This document shows positions 1-8,031 of a DNA stretch of 34,094 bases, piece by piece; positions within the stretch are counted from its first letter, which is position 1; every line of letters begins with the position of its first letter. The stretch spans positions 12,502 through 46,595 of the forward strand of contig JAHDEN010000029.1 in NCBI GenBank assembly GCA_020628815.1, in the 5' to 3' direction. A model generated the notes under the pieces. The model was not told where the DNA came from. It ran no database searches and saw nothing but the letters and a program-made list of their open reading frames with translations. Source of the stretch: Chloroflexota bacterium (GTDB taxonomy: Bacteria > Chloroflexota > Anaerolineae > Promineifilales > Promineifilaceae). Position numbers and translations under genes: made by a program.

Positions 1-3000
1 CGGTCAAATTAACGCTCTCACCAACCTCACCCGTCTGGTTGCCAGGAGAAGTAATCACAGGCGCACTGTTAGGTGGCTCAACGATGTCCCAAACAAATGA
101 AGCGCTGGCAAATGCACCCTGGCCGTCATTAACGGCAACCGAGACGATGTAAGAGCCAACCGTTGATGGAGAGCCTGTTATCGAACCGGTGTTGCTGTTG
201 ATCGACAATCCGGCCGGCAAATTGTTTGCCGAATAGCTCAGTGTCCCACCATTTGAGTCTGAGGCCTGAACGGTTAAATTGACACTTTGTGTTGGGTCGT
301 TGCTCTGATCTCCGGGATTAACAATAACCGGAAAAGCATTGTTTGACCCTGGGTCATTTACGGTCCAAACAAATCGATCGATAGCCGGTTTCGTGACCCC
401 ATCATCAACTTTCACAATCACTTCGTACAACCCAGCGCTGTTGGCAGATCCTGAAATCAGGCCGGTTGAAGCATTGATTGATAATCCGTTCGGTAACCCG
501 ACGGCCGAATATGTCAAAGGTTCATTCTCAGCATCGGTTGCTTTTACCTGCAGGCTAACACCTGCACTCTTATTAGATTGCTGGTTTCCAATCGCTGTAA
601 TAATCGGCCGTTGGTTGGTCTCTTTTGTCAGTAAAACAGAGAACGCATAATCTCGCGCACCCACATCACGCGGGGAATCAAACAGCTCAGGCGCTTGGCC
701 AACGGTCAGGCTAGCCACTTTACCGCTCGGCGCTCCAACATAATAGATTTCGTCGCTGCCCGATGATAAGTTTCGCGCAACAATCGCTGTCTCTGAAGGG
801 CCTGAGGTCCCATCAGCAAGCGCATCTAAAAAGCCGACAGCAACCGTTTCGCCCGGCTGAACAATTAGCTTGGGAACTTCAGCGCTATCTGTAAATCCAA
901 CGCTGTTGACACCTAGATCAGTTGGTGTTCGGGTGGTTCCGATCGCCTTAATCGTAAAGTCATCGTTCCCATTTACAGTCACAATAAACGGCGTAATTGG
1001 ACCGCCCGTATTCCCCGCATAATATTCAAACTTCTGAATATCCAGCTCTTCTACAGAGTCTGACTCATTGGTATACGTATCTGATTCGTTGATGACCAGG
1101 TTAGATACCCAGCTGTCAGCTGCACCCAATGGGGCTGGGCTGTTACCCGCAATGATTTTAACCGGCTTCGGTTTAGGGGTTGGGTTTACGTTGCCCGGCT
1201 GTGTTGAAACATGAACAATGGCTGCTTCTGACGGGACACCATTCTGGTTCACCGCAAACAACATCCAGTATCCGGGTGTCATCACGTTGATGTTATCGTG
1301 CGCATCAAGGGTATAGGTGCCATTGCCGGTTTTCGTAAATTCCAAGCTCAGACGGCGTACGTCTGTATTGATTTGATGGGTCGTCGATGACATCTTGATG
1401 ATGTTGAAATCAGCGATATCGTTGCTGCCTGCACCGGTCATCGTTACATCAAACGATTGGCTCGCTTTGATCCCATCAACACCTACAGGGGCCGATGCGA
1501 TCACCGGCCGATTAGCCTCCGTTCCGTCTGCGTTAAACAGATACGGTGGAGAGTAAAGCTGCAGGTTAAAGTGGTGATTAAAGTCGCCTTCGTTTGGACA
1601 ATGGCCACAGTCACCACCCGCTTGCCAAATACGGCCGTCAGGCAACAACAACGATGTTGAATGGTAGTTTCTTGGCGTCGTTAGTTCCGCCATTTCAGTC
1701 CACGTATTCGTCTCACGATCCCACATTTCAGTTGGGTATACCGTTCCGTGGTCAACAAAAATCTTTCCGCTCGAGTTTCCACCAGAGACAAACACATCTC
1801 CGGTTGGGAGCTGAACCATGTTGTGAAACGCCCGATCATAATGCATGTCGGCCGCATAATCTGATTGAATATTTAGCTCATCATTGATATCGATTAAAAC
1901 GGTAGTGCGGTTACTAATCGCAGCATCTGGACGGCCGCCGGAGATAAACAAGATCCCTTCATCAATCATCAAAGCATTGCCCCAATGACGATAGGCGTCG
2001 TTTCCAGCCCGAATCCCTTGATTGTGAACCGTCTCCTGAACCGGATCGATTTCATGCATCGTTGGCACACCGCCCGAGTGGAACAGGTTGCTGTTTGGCA
2101 TCACGTGCAAAAATGGATAGTAGTTACTGTTGTAATAACCGTGATCCGCATGTAGCGGGGTCATATCCATGCCGGTCAACTGTTCCCAGCTCGATCCATT
2201 CCAAATCTCAGGCGTATTGCTTTGATCTTCGGTGTAGTTATTGGCGGCTACGGCCGAGCCGAGTGCATGAAACACTTCCCCATTGGCCATCGTTACCGAT
2301 GTGCCATAGTAATGGGGTTCATTCATATCCTCTTCCCGTTCCCACTTGTATGCTTCCCAATAAAAAACGCTCGAAGCAGATTCAGTCCCCAATCCACCAC
2401 CGGCCAAGATTAAATCACCGTTTGGCATCAGGGCTGGACCAGGACAGAAGGTGTCATGGTTATTCGGGGCACCGGTAGAGTCTGCATCACTTAAACCGGT
2501 GTAGGTAGCTGGATCGATAATGCTAATTTCTTTGCCGGGTCCTTCTGCGACACCGCCCTGCCAAAACATAACCCGGCCGTCTGGCATCTGTGCGGCCGCA
2601 ATCGCCCGCTGAGGCATCTCATAAACATTCTCCCACAGCCCGTGGCGTGCAGGATCGTTTTGATCAACTTTAAGAATGGTCGCTTTGTTGTCCCATTCAA
2701 ATAAAAGTCCGTATTCGTTTGGCGTATAAACTTTACACGTTTCCGTATTGTCTAAAGTTCCATCACACAGATAAGCAACATACCCATCTTCAACTTTGAT
2801 AGAGCTGGCAGCCCCACTCCCAATAGCAGTATCAGCCAACCACGTAATTCCGTCTGAAAATGTGGCGACCGTTCCTTCTAAACCAGCATCCGCATATAAA
2901 GTAGCCCCATTAAAGGCGTTGTTAGCAGATACCCCAATAGAATATTTGTAGCTTCGCAAAAGGTTATAGGTGCTTAAAGATTTACCATCATTTGTCACCA

Positions 3001-3724
3001 GAATTTTTTGATTTTCCACCAATGCAGGGGTGTCGATGTTTGGATCATACGCTTGGTAATCAGGCTCACCCGGACTAAAGTGGATCAAGGGGTCAGGCAA
3101 CAACGCCCACACCTCATCTTGATCTAACCCTGTAGCAGTTGGCCCTGTGCCGATAAACCCATTTCCTTCTGCAGGGATTGGGTTCCCACCGTTGCCCCAG
3201 TTTTGGCCATTCGCATCAGCATCTATAAAGCCGGTTCCCATTCTCTCACCAGGTTGTAGCGTAATAGACTTAGGGGAATCAGAAAAATCAAAGCTGTTCC
3301 CTTGCCCCACCTGATAGCTGTTGCGAGTTGTACCAATCGCGATAACTGTGAAGTCATTATCGCCATCGATCCGAACCACAACTGGTGTGACCGGATTCCC
3401 CGCTTTCTTGGCATAAAAGTTAAATGTATCGAGACTAATAGTTACAGGCGTAGTCCCCTTATTTAGGTATGTATCCGACTCATTTATGAAAAGCCCGGGA
3501 TTATGCAGGTCCGTAAAATTTGCATCTTGCGTATGATCGTTCCCGATCACATGGGGGAATGTTGCCCCCGGAGCACGCAGCTGAACAGGCTCAAAGGCCT
3601 CTACAGGCGCAACTTTTGCAGATGCATTTAATGGGGTTGAAAAAACCACCAAAGCTAACCCAAGAATTAAAAAGGGGAGGGCTGAACTCCCCCATTCTTT
3701 TGAAAAATATTTATCCAGTCTCAT
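1..3724 (-). CDS. Secreted galactose/glyoxal oxidase-like copper radical oxidase with Ig-like repeats (3' end outside window)
   Basis: Open frame on the minus strand from ATG at 3724 to the window edge, about 1241 codons, with no stop seen. Residues 1-36 form a signal peptide (hydrophobic PFLILGLALVVF). Residues 62-210 are an unrecognised beta-rich module that recurs at about 870-1032. Residues 320-840 read as the Kelch-type glyoxal oxidase domain followed by a DUF1929-like domain (YSPPYLF at 724-730). The expected copper and cofactor residues can be placed: Cys427 (DTFCPGPAL) and Tyr473 (HYYGTS) for the Cys-Tyr crosslink, Tyr687-His688 (RNYHST), and His783 (STTHQIN). From about 1036 on come He_PIG/cadherin-like repeats, two complete and a third begun. 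The family oxidises alcohols or aldehydes to release H2O2 outside the cell; the substrate here is unknown. The RBS is weak. Identification rests on motifs only. Confidence 0.82.
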   Translation of the reverse strand, partial: MRLDKYFSKEWGSSALPFLILGLALVVFSTPLNASAKVAPVEAFEPVQLRAPGATFPHVIGNDHTQDANFTDLHNPGLFINESDTYLNKGTTPVTISLDTFNFYAKKAGNPVTPVVVRIDGDNDFTVIAIGTTRNSYQVGQGNSFDFSDSPKSITLQPGERMGTGFIDADANGQNWGNGGNPIPAEGNGFIGTGPTATGLDQDEVWALLPDPLIHFSPGEPDYQAYDPNIDTPALVENQKILVTNDGKSLSTYNLLRSYKYSIGVSANNAFNGATLYADAGLEGTVATFSDGITWLADTAIGSGAASSIKVEDGYVAYLCDGTLDNTETCKVYTPNEYGLLFEWDNKATILKVDQNDPARHGLWENVYEMPQRAIAAAQMPDGRVMFWQGGVAEGPGKEISIIDPATYTGLSDADSTGAPNNHDTFCPGPALMPNGDLILAGGGLGTESASSVFYWEAYKWEREEDMNEPHYYGTSVTMANGEVFHALGSAVAANNYTEDQSNTPEIWNGSSWEQLTGMDMTPLHADHGYYNSNYYPFLHVMPNSNLFHSGGVPTMHEIDPVQETVHNQGIRAGNDAYRHWGNALMIDEGILFISGGRPDAAISNRTTVLIDINDELNIQSDYAADMHYDRAFHNMVQLPTGDVFVSGGNSSGKIFVDHGTVYPTEMWDRETNTWTEMAELTTPRNYHSTSLLLPDGRIWQAGGDCGHCPNEGDFNHHFNLQLYSPPYLFNADGTEANRPVIASAPVGVDGIKASQSFDVTMTGAGSNDIADFNIIKMSSTTHQINTDVRRLSLEFTKTGNGTYTLDAHDNINVMTPGYWMLFAVNQNGVPSEAAIVHVSTQPGNVNPTPKPKPVKIIAGNSPAPLGAADSWVSNLVINESDTYTNESDSVEELDIQKFEYYAGNTGGPITPFIVTVNGNDDFTIKAIGTTRTPTDLGVNSVGFTDSAEVPKLIVQPGETVAVGFLDALADGTSGPSETAIVARNLSSGSDEIYYVGAPSGKVASLTVGQAPELFDSPRDVGARDYAFSVLLTKETNQRPIITAIGNQQSNKSAGVSLQVKATDAENEPLTYSAVGLPNGLSINASTGLISGSANSAGLYEVIVKVDDGVTKPAIDRFVWTVNDPGSNNAFPVIVNPGDQSNDPTQSVNLTVQASDSNGGTLSYSANNLPAGLSINSNTGSITGSPSTVGSYIVSVAVNDGQGAFASASFVWDIVEPPNSAPVITSPGNQTGEVGESVNLT

Positions 3725-3963
3725 AGTATTTCTCTTTTTTCCAATGTAGAAGGCTCTATAGCGGTGTGTAAAAAAAATCAGACTCAGTTGTCACTACCCT
3801 TATTCTAGAAAGGTTTACTTAAGGGCGCCCTTTCCTAAAACGAAAATGAGGGGAACCAAATCGTTATGATTTTAGTTCCCCTCACTCTTAAAATGCGAGG
3901 TTAATCGTAGCCTGCTAAGTCATTTATAAAAAATCTATAGCAAACCCGATGATTAATCAGGTC
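3725..3963. other. Gap between the oxidase gene and the Ig-like protein gene
   Basis: No gene is seen. It holds the terminator of the upstream minus-strand gene (3847-3884) and a 12-base perfect palindrome, AAGGGCGCCCTT, at 3821-3832. The palindrome lies about 97 bases upstream of the oxidase start, so it could be an operator for that gene. No convincing -35/-10 pair was found. Confidence 0.5.
3847..3884 (-). terminator. Rho-independent terminator of the 3964-7191 gene
   Basis: Perfect 10-bp arms TGAGGGGAAC and GTTCCCCTCA enclose a second stem AAATC/GATTT. Read on the minus strand, the hairpin is followed by TTTTCGTTTT. It lies 80 bases past the stop codon of the Ig-like protein gene, so that gene and the downstream oxidase gene are probably separate transcripts. 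Confidence 0.85.
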
Positions 3964-6900
3964 TTACCGAGTAATAACTGGCAAGAAGATCGTCACACCC
4001 TCATCAACTGGTGGAACAGGAGTCGGAGTAACAGGACCTTCAATGTTCCATTCGATAGTGATGGTTGTCATGCCGCCATTACCATCGGTAACAGTAACGG
4101 TTGAGGTACTTTCACCACTTGCTTCTAGTTCACCAGAGATAACGCCGGTGCTAGAGTCGATTGTCAAACCAGCTGGAAGACCTTCCGCGCTAAAGGCAAG
4201 GTTGTCGCCATCAGCATCGGTTGCAACGACTGGAAGATTAATGATATCTCCAACCATTCCGGTTTGGTCACCAGGATCAGTCACTGCTGGTGGAGTGTTA
4301 ACCAGCCAAACAAAACTTAGCTCGTCAGCACCTTCTGCGCCGTCAACAACTGATACGTCTACTGAGTATGTACCGGCCGCTGTTACCGTACCGCTAATCA
4401 ATCCGGTAGCTGGGTCCAATGTCAAACCGTCTGGAAGATTGTCTGAACCGAACACAAAGTCTGTTTTGTACTCGTCAGATACTGCAATTTGAAGTGAAAC
4501 CGCGTCATTAACGTTGTTCATTTGATCTTCAATCGCATCGATCTCAGGGATGTCATTAACGTCCATTGTGAAGATGGTCTCTACGACACCACCATTACTG
4601 TCGTCAACTGTTACCGTAACGGTGTAGAAACCAATTCCGGTCACTGTTCCGGTAATTTTACCGGTGTCAGTCAAGATCTCTAGCCCTGCTGGCAAATTCA
4701 ATGCGCCGTACGCTAGTACGTCGTCATCTGCATCGGTTGCAGAGATAGCCAGGTTAATCGCATCGCCTTCAACATTAACTTGATCAGCAATGTCGGCAAC
4801 AACAGGAATCGTATTCACAAACCAGCTAAATGTTGTTTCTACTGGAAGGTCACCGCCTGTCAGAGTAACAGTTACTGTGTACTCACCGGCCGTTTGCAAG
4901 GTTCCAGAAATCACACCGGTAGTTGGATCGATGTCCAACCCATCAGGCAAACCGGTTGCCGAGAAGGTGAGAGTATTCCCTTCGTTGTTACCAGCGATTA
5001 GCTCTAAGAATCCAAGCTCACCTACGTTACCTATTTGGTCACCTACAGGGGTGATATCAGGTAATTCAGCTCGTGCGATTAGGCTAAAGTTATCATAAAC
5101 GATGTTTCCACTCTTGCCTTCGATTGTAGAGAATAGCTCAAAGGTGATTTCACCACTCTCGTTACTGGTCATTTCGATCAGTTCAAGGGTGTAGTTATCA
5201 TCATATGTTTCATCCAATTGGCGGACAATCTCTTTAACAAAGTTTCCGTTAACCCAAAGCTCACTGGTCATCTCACCTTGTTCTACATATTCAATGTGGC
5301 GAGCTGCATAGAAGCGCATGATGTAAGTGGTCTCAGGCTCTAAACCGGTAATAGTTTGAGCTAAACCACCAGGACCTTGACCACCAACGTCCATAATCCA
5401 TGTGTCCCCTTCAGCTGAGCCAGGTGAATTTGTATTCTTAATTAAGTCAACACTTTCACGGGTTACACGCCAGTCAGGTAGACCGTCACCACAAAGATGA
5501 GGATTGTTATCTGGGCCAGTGTTCTCTGGATCAGCTGAAGCAAATCCAATAGCGCTTTCAAAGTCGCCATTGGCTAAAGCGCGCCAACCACCTGGCTCTA
5601 CAGCCAAGTTCCCAAAATCGTGGGTGGCTGGTCCAGGCATCGTGCCTTCAACAATCCGAACATTGTCAATCAACAAGCCATTTGGTGCAGCACCATCTTC
5701 ACCAGATTCAATAACGAAGGTTACGGTTTCTGTTGTTGGCACAAACTCGAACCCATTACACACAACCCAATCTGCTTGCTCATTAGTATGAATACCTTTT
5801 GGTGAGCTAGCTCCGGTATTGTAAAGACCCATCCCAGCTGCTACACCATTAATGTAAACAGCAGCATCTGCAGTTGTGCCAATACCAAAACCGGTGTTAC
5901 CGCGATAATCAATCCGTAAAGTGTAAGCTTGATCTGGGGTAAGACCACTAACGGTCTGAGAAATCGTACTGGTATTTAAATCTAAAGATTTAAAGCCTTC
6001 AGATTGTTTTGAGTTAATAACATCAACACCTTTCTCACCAATAACCGTCCAGTCAGTCAAGCTGCCTTTGTTATTACCAGGTCCGTCCGTTTCGAACGAA
6101 CCATTTTTGATTTGGTATGGTGCAACCGGAGTTGGTTCAGGGGTCGGAGTAGGTGGAGGAGCAACAGGGGCGTTGTCGGTACCAAACGTGATGTTAAATG
6201 CATAATTACGTGCAAGTTCCAAAATCACTGGATCGTTATTCCCGTAAACAACTGGAGAAGGTGGTTGACCTTCTTGAACTTTAAACCCTTGATTCTCATT
6301 GTTAGATGAGAAGCTGTACCAAACTAGGTCCCCAGTGTCTGTAAGAGCAACTGTACCACCTTCGCCATCACCATTGGTCGCGTTGTTTCCATTTGCATTA
6401 GCATCTAAGAAACCGGCCAGCAATGTCTCGCCCGGAGCAAGAGAAACTGTTTTAACGCCTCCATTGACAAAGTCAAAGAATACATTTCCAGTTGGATAGA
6501 AAGCTTGGGTTGATCCTACGGCCACAACCGTAAATTCACCATCAGTTGGTTCTTTATCCGCGGCCACTTTAACAACAAATGGTGTAATCGGGACGTTTTC
6601 ATTTAATGCACGGAACGCAAACTGTGTAAGATAGACAGTAATTGTTGAATTACCATAGTTGGTTAATCCATCGGTCATGTTGATAACCATATTTTTGATA
6701 GATCCATCAACGCGTTCTGCGGGTTGTGAAGTCGCGGCGTTACCACCAATGGTGCTGTGTTTCACAGTCCATTTAAATGTAGTAGTCGCTTCACCACCTG
6801 TTCCGTCCTCAACTTTTACAGTAACGTCTGTTGGCCCACTAATTGACCAAGTGTTGCCAGATATCTCGCCGGTATTGGCGTTAATATTCAGATTGTTCGG

Positions 6901-7191
6901 CCAAGATCCAACTTTGCTAAATGTTAGCGTATCCCCATCTGGGTCACTTGCTTGAATAAACAAGTTTACTTTTTCACCTTGTACGGTGATTTGATCACCA
7001 GGATTTGAAATTGTGGGGTCTGCATTAATGGCCGACACATCTGTAGGCGCATTAGCGACTGTATTCCCCGCGTCAGAGGCCGATGCCACAAAACCGAGAA
7101 CTGGTCTTGAAGCAAGCAGCACTAAAATTGTAAGCAGTAAGCCTACAAACAATATTCTAGAATTCTGTAATTGTAATTTCCTTTCTTTCAT
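3964..7191 (-). CDS. Large exported modular protein: Ig-like repeats plus carbohydrate-binding-like domains
   Basis: 1075 residues. A signal peptide spans about 1-38 (FVGLLLTILVLLASRPVLGF). One He_PIG-like Ig domain lies at 58-143. The unrecognised module shared with the oxidase next door lies at about 163-336, followed by a PTPTPEPTP linker. Two galactose-binding-like beta-sandwich domains open with NGSFE (363) and NGDFE (541) and resemble DUF642/CBM domains. Four more He_PIG repeats span 709-1050, each with LPxGLxxxxxTGxISG. A PTPVPP linker leads to the C-terminal FLPVITR, a motif I associate with exported Chloroflexota proteins. RBS AAGGA sits 7 bases before the ATG. No catalytic residues are recognised; the likely role is adhesion, matrix or cell-surface structure. 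The gene contains only two CGGCCG sites, fewer than its neighbours. Confidence 0.85.
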   Translation of the reverse strand: MKERKLQLQNSRILFVGLLLTILVLLASRPVLGFVASASDAGNTVANAPTDVSAINADPTISNPGDQITVQGEKVNLFIQASDPDGDTLTFSKVGSWPNNLNINANTGEISGNTWSISGPTDVTVKVEDGTGGEATTTFKWTVKHSTIGGNAATSQPAERVDGSIKNMVINMTDGLTNYGNSTITVYLTQFAFRALNENVPITPFVVKVAADKEPTDGEFTVVAVGSTQAFYPTGNVFFDFVNGGVKTVSLAPGETLLAGFLDANANGNNATNGDGEGGTVALTDTGDLVWYSFSSNNENQGFKVQEGQPPSPVVYGNNDPVILELARNYAFNITFGTDNAPVAPPPTPTPEPTPVAPYQIKNGSFETDGPGNNKGSLTDWTVIGEKGVDVINSKQSEGFKSLDLNTSTISQTVSGLTPDQAYTLRIDYRGNTGFGIGTTADAAVYINGVAAGMGLYNTGASSPKGIHTNEQADWVVCNGFEFVPTTETVTFVIESGEDGAAPNGLLIDNVRIVEGTMPGPATHDFGNLAVEPGGWRALANGDFESAIGFASADPENTGPDNNPHLCGDGLPDWRVTRESVDLIKNTNSPGSAEGDTWIMDVGGQGPGGLAQTITGLEPETTYIMRFYAARHIEYVEQGEMTSELWVNGNFVKEIVRQLDETYDDNYTLELIEMTSNESGEITFELFSTIEGKSGNIVYDNFSLIARAELPDITPVGDQIGNVGELGFLELIAGNNEGNTLTFSATGLPDGLDIDPTTGVISGTLQTAGEYTVTVTLTGGDLPVETTFSWFVNTIPVVADIADQVNVEGDAINLAISATDADDDVLAYGALNLPAGLEILTDTGKITGTVTGIGFYTVTVTVDDSNGGVVETIFTMDVNDIPEIDAIEDQMNNVNDAVSLQIAVSDEYKTDFVFGSDNLPDGLTLDPATGLISGTVTAAGTYSVDVSVVDGAEGADELSFVWLVNTPPAVTDPGDQTGMVGDIINLPVVATDADGDNLAFSAEGLPAGLTIDSSTGVISGELEASGESTSTVTVTDGNGGMTTITIEWNIEGPVTPTPVPPVDEGVTIFLPVITR

Positions 7192-8031
7192 GTGGTTTCC
7201 TTGTTAAGAATAATTATCCCAACCAATTTTGAAACTGTAACACAATACAATTTCAACTTTTGATTTTTGGAGTTACAAATTAGTTATAGTTATTAAAAGT
7301 TGTGACTCAGTAGCGTCTCCACTCAACATTTTGGGATTGAATGAGTTTTAGTTACTTCTAGTAACTCTTGCCCGAGTCACCTCACATCAATTCATCATTT
7401 AAAGTGTAATTTTTGTTTCTAAATTTCTACCTTCATGCAGACCGTGGGGTTTGATGAGTAAAGTTCATTTGAATGAATTTTCGATGAATTAAAGGCAGAA
7501 AAATCCTTTGTCTCCTTCACTAATTAGGGGCATTGTTTTGCTTGCCGGTCAAAATTAGTGCTATTACGTCAACTGAAATACTCCGAGGGACTCGCTTCGA
7601 AATTTAAAGCGAAGCCTAAAACATATTTTTAGAGTTGTTCAGATACTTTTGATTTAAGCCACACCCACCTACAACCGTTGGCATCCACACCACAGGGTCT
7701 CTCATGCAACTGAAAATAGCTGAAAGAAATTTTGTTGAGGATAGATAACGGGCAAATAAATTAAGAAATAAGCGATGGGGAAACACTCATTATCCTTGGG
7801 TGATAATTCATTTATTATTTTTATCGAAACTAATATTGAGTAGACAGTTTCTTATATGCAAAGACTCAAAACTGATTGTCTCTCGCTAGTAGATTAGCTT
7901 GCACATTGTCACTGCTAAAACTTACAGATTCTCTTAATTGTGCCCCCACTTTAAGTATTAAATTGGATACAGTTGAGTTAGGAAATCTGAACTTATCTAT
8001 ATTTTCTCTCGAGAGAAATCAGACAATGCCA
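7192..8031. other. 840-base gap: leader of the Ig-like protein gene, otherwise no gene
   Basis: AT-rich. No open frame with coding character was found on either strand. It contains a possible folded leader at 7302-7380, a weak inverted repeat GCTTCG/CGAAGC at 7594-7615, and a 16-base perfect palindrome, TTTCTCTCGAGAGAAA, at 8003-8018 just past the stop of the beta-helix gene. That palindrome may be a weak terminator. No CGGCCG site occurs in this gap. Confidence 0.5.
7302..7380 (-). promoter_or_regulatory. Candidate structured 5' leader (three-stem junction)
   Basis: Read on the minus strand, an outer stem GTGACTC/GAGTCAC (7 bp) encloses two hairpins. One is AGTTAC/GTAACT with a 5-base loop; the other is ACTCA/TGAGT with a 16-base loop. 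The element lies 111 bases upstream of the ATG of the large Ig-like protein. The topology is that of a three-way junction RNA, but it matches no riboswitch class I know. It could be chance pairing. Confidence 0.3.

Noticed and set aside
2062..2478. Plus-strand frame of 138 codons opposite the oxidase gene
   Set aside because: Cys/His/Ser-rich shadow of the oxidase coding strand; the oxidase frame there carries active-site motifs.
4043..6955. Plus-strand open frames across the large Ig-like gene (for example 4043-4492, 4790-5098, 6659-6955)
   Set aside because: They are antisense to a clear 1075-residue repeat protein, and their Ser/Pro/Thr-rich translations mirror the repeats. No RBS or family features.
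3095..7191. Treating the Ig-like repeats as evidence of RTX or type I secreted toxins
   Set aside because: No GGxGxDxxx calcium repeats and no C-terminal type I signal; both proteins have N-terminal signal peptides.
7302..7380. Assignment of the folded leader to c-di-GMP (GEMM) or purine riboswitches
   Set aside because: A GGGCAA stretch and three stems are suggestive, but the conserved core nucleotides and loop sequences of those classes are absent.
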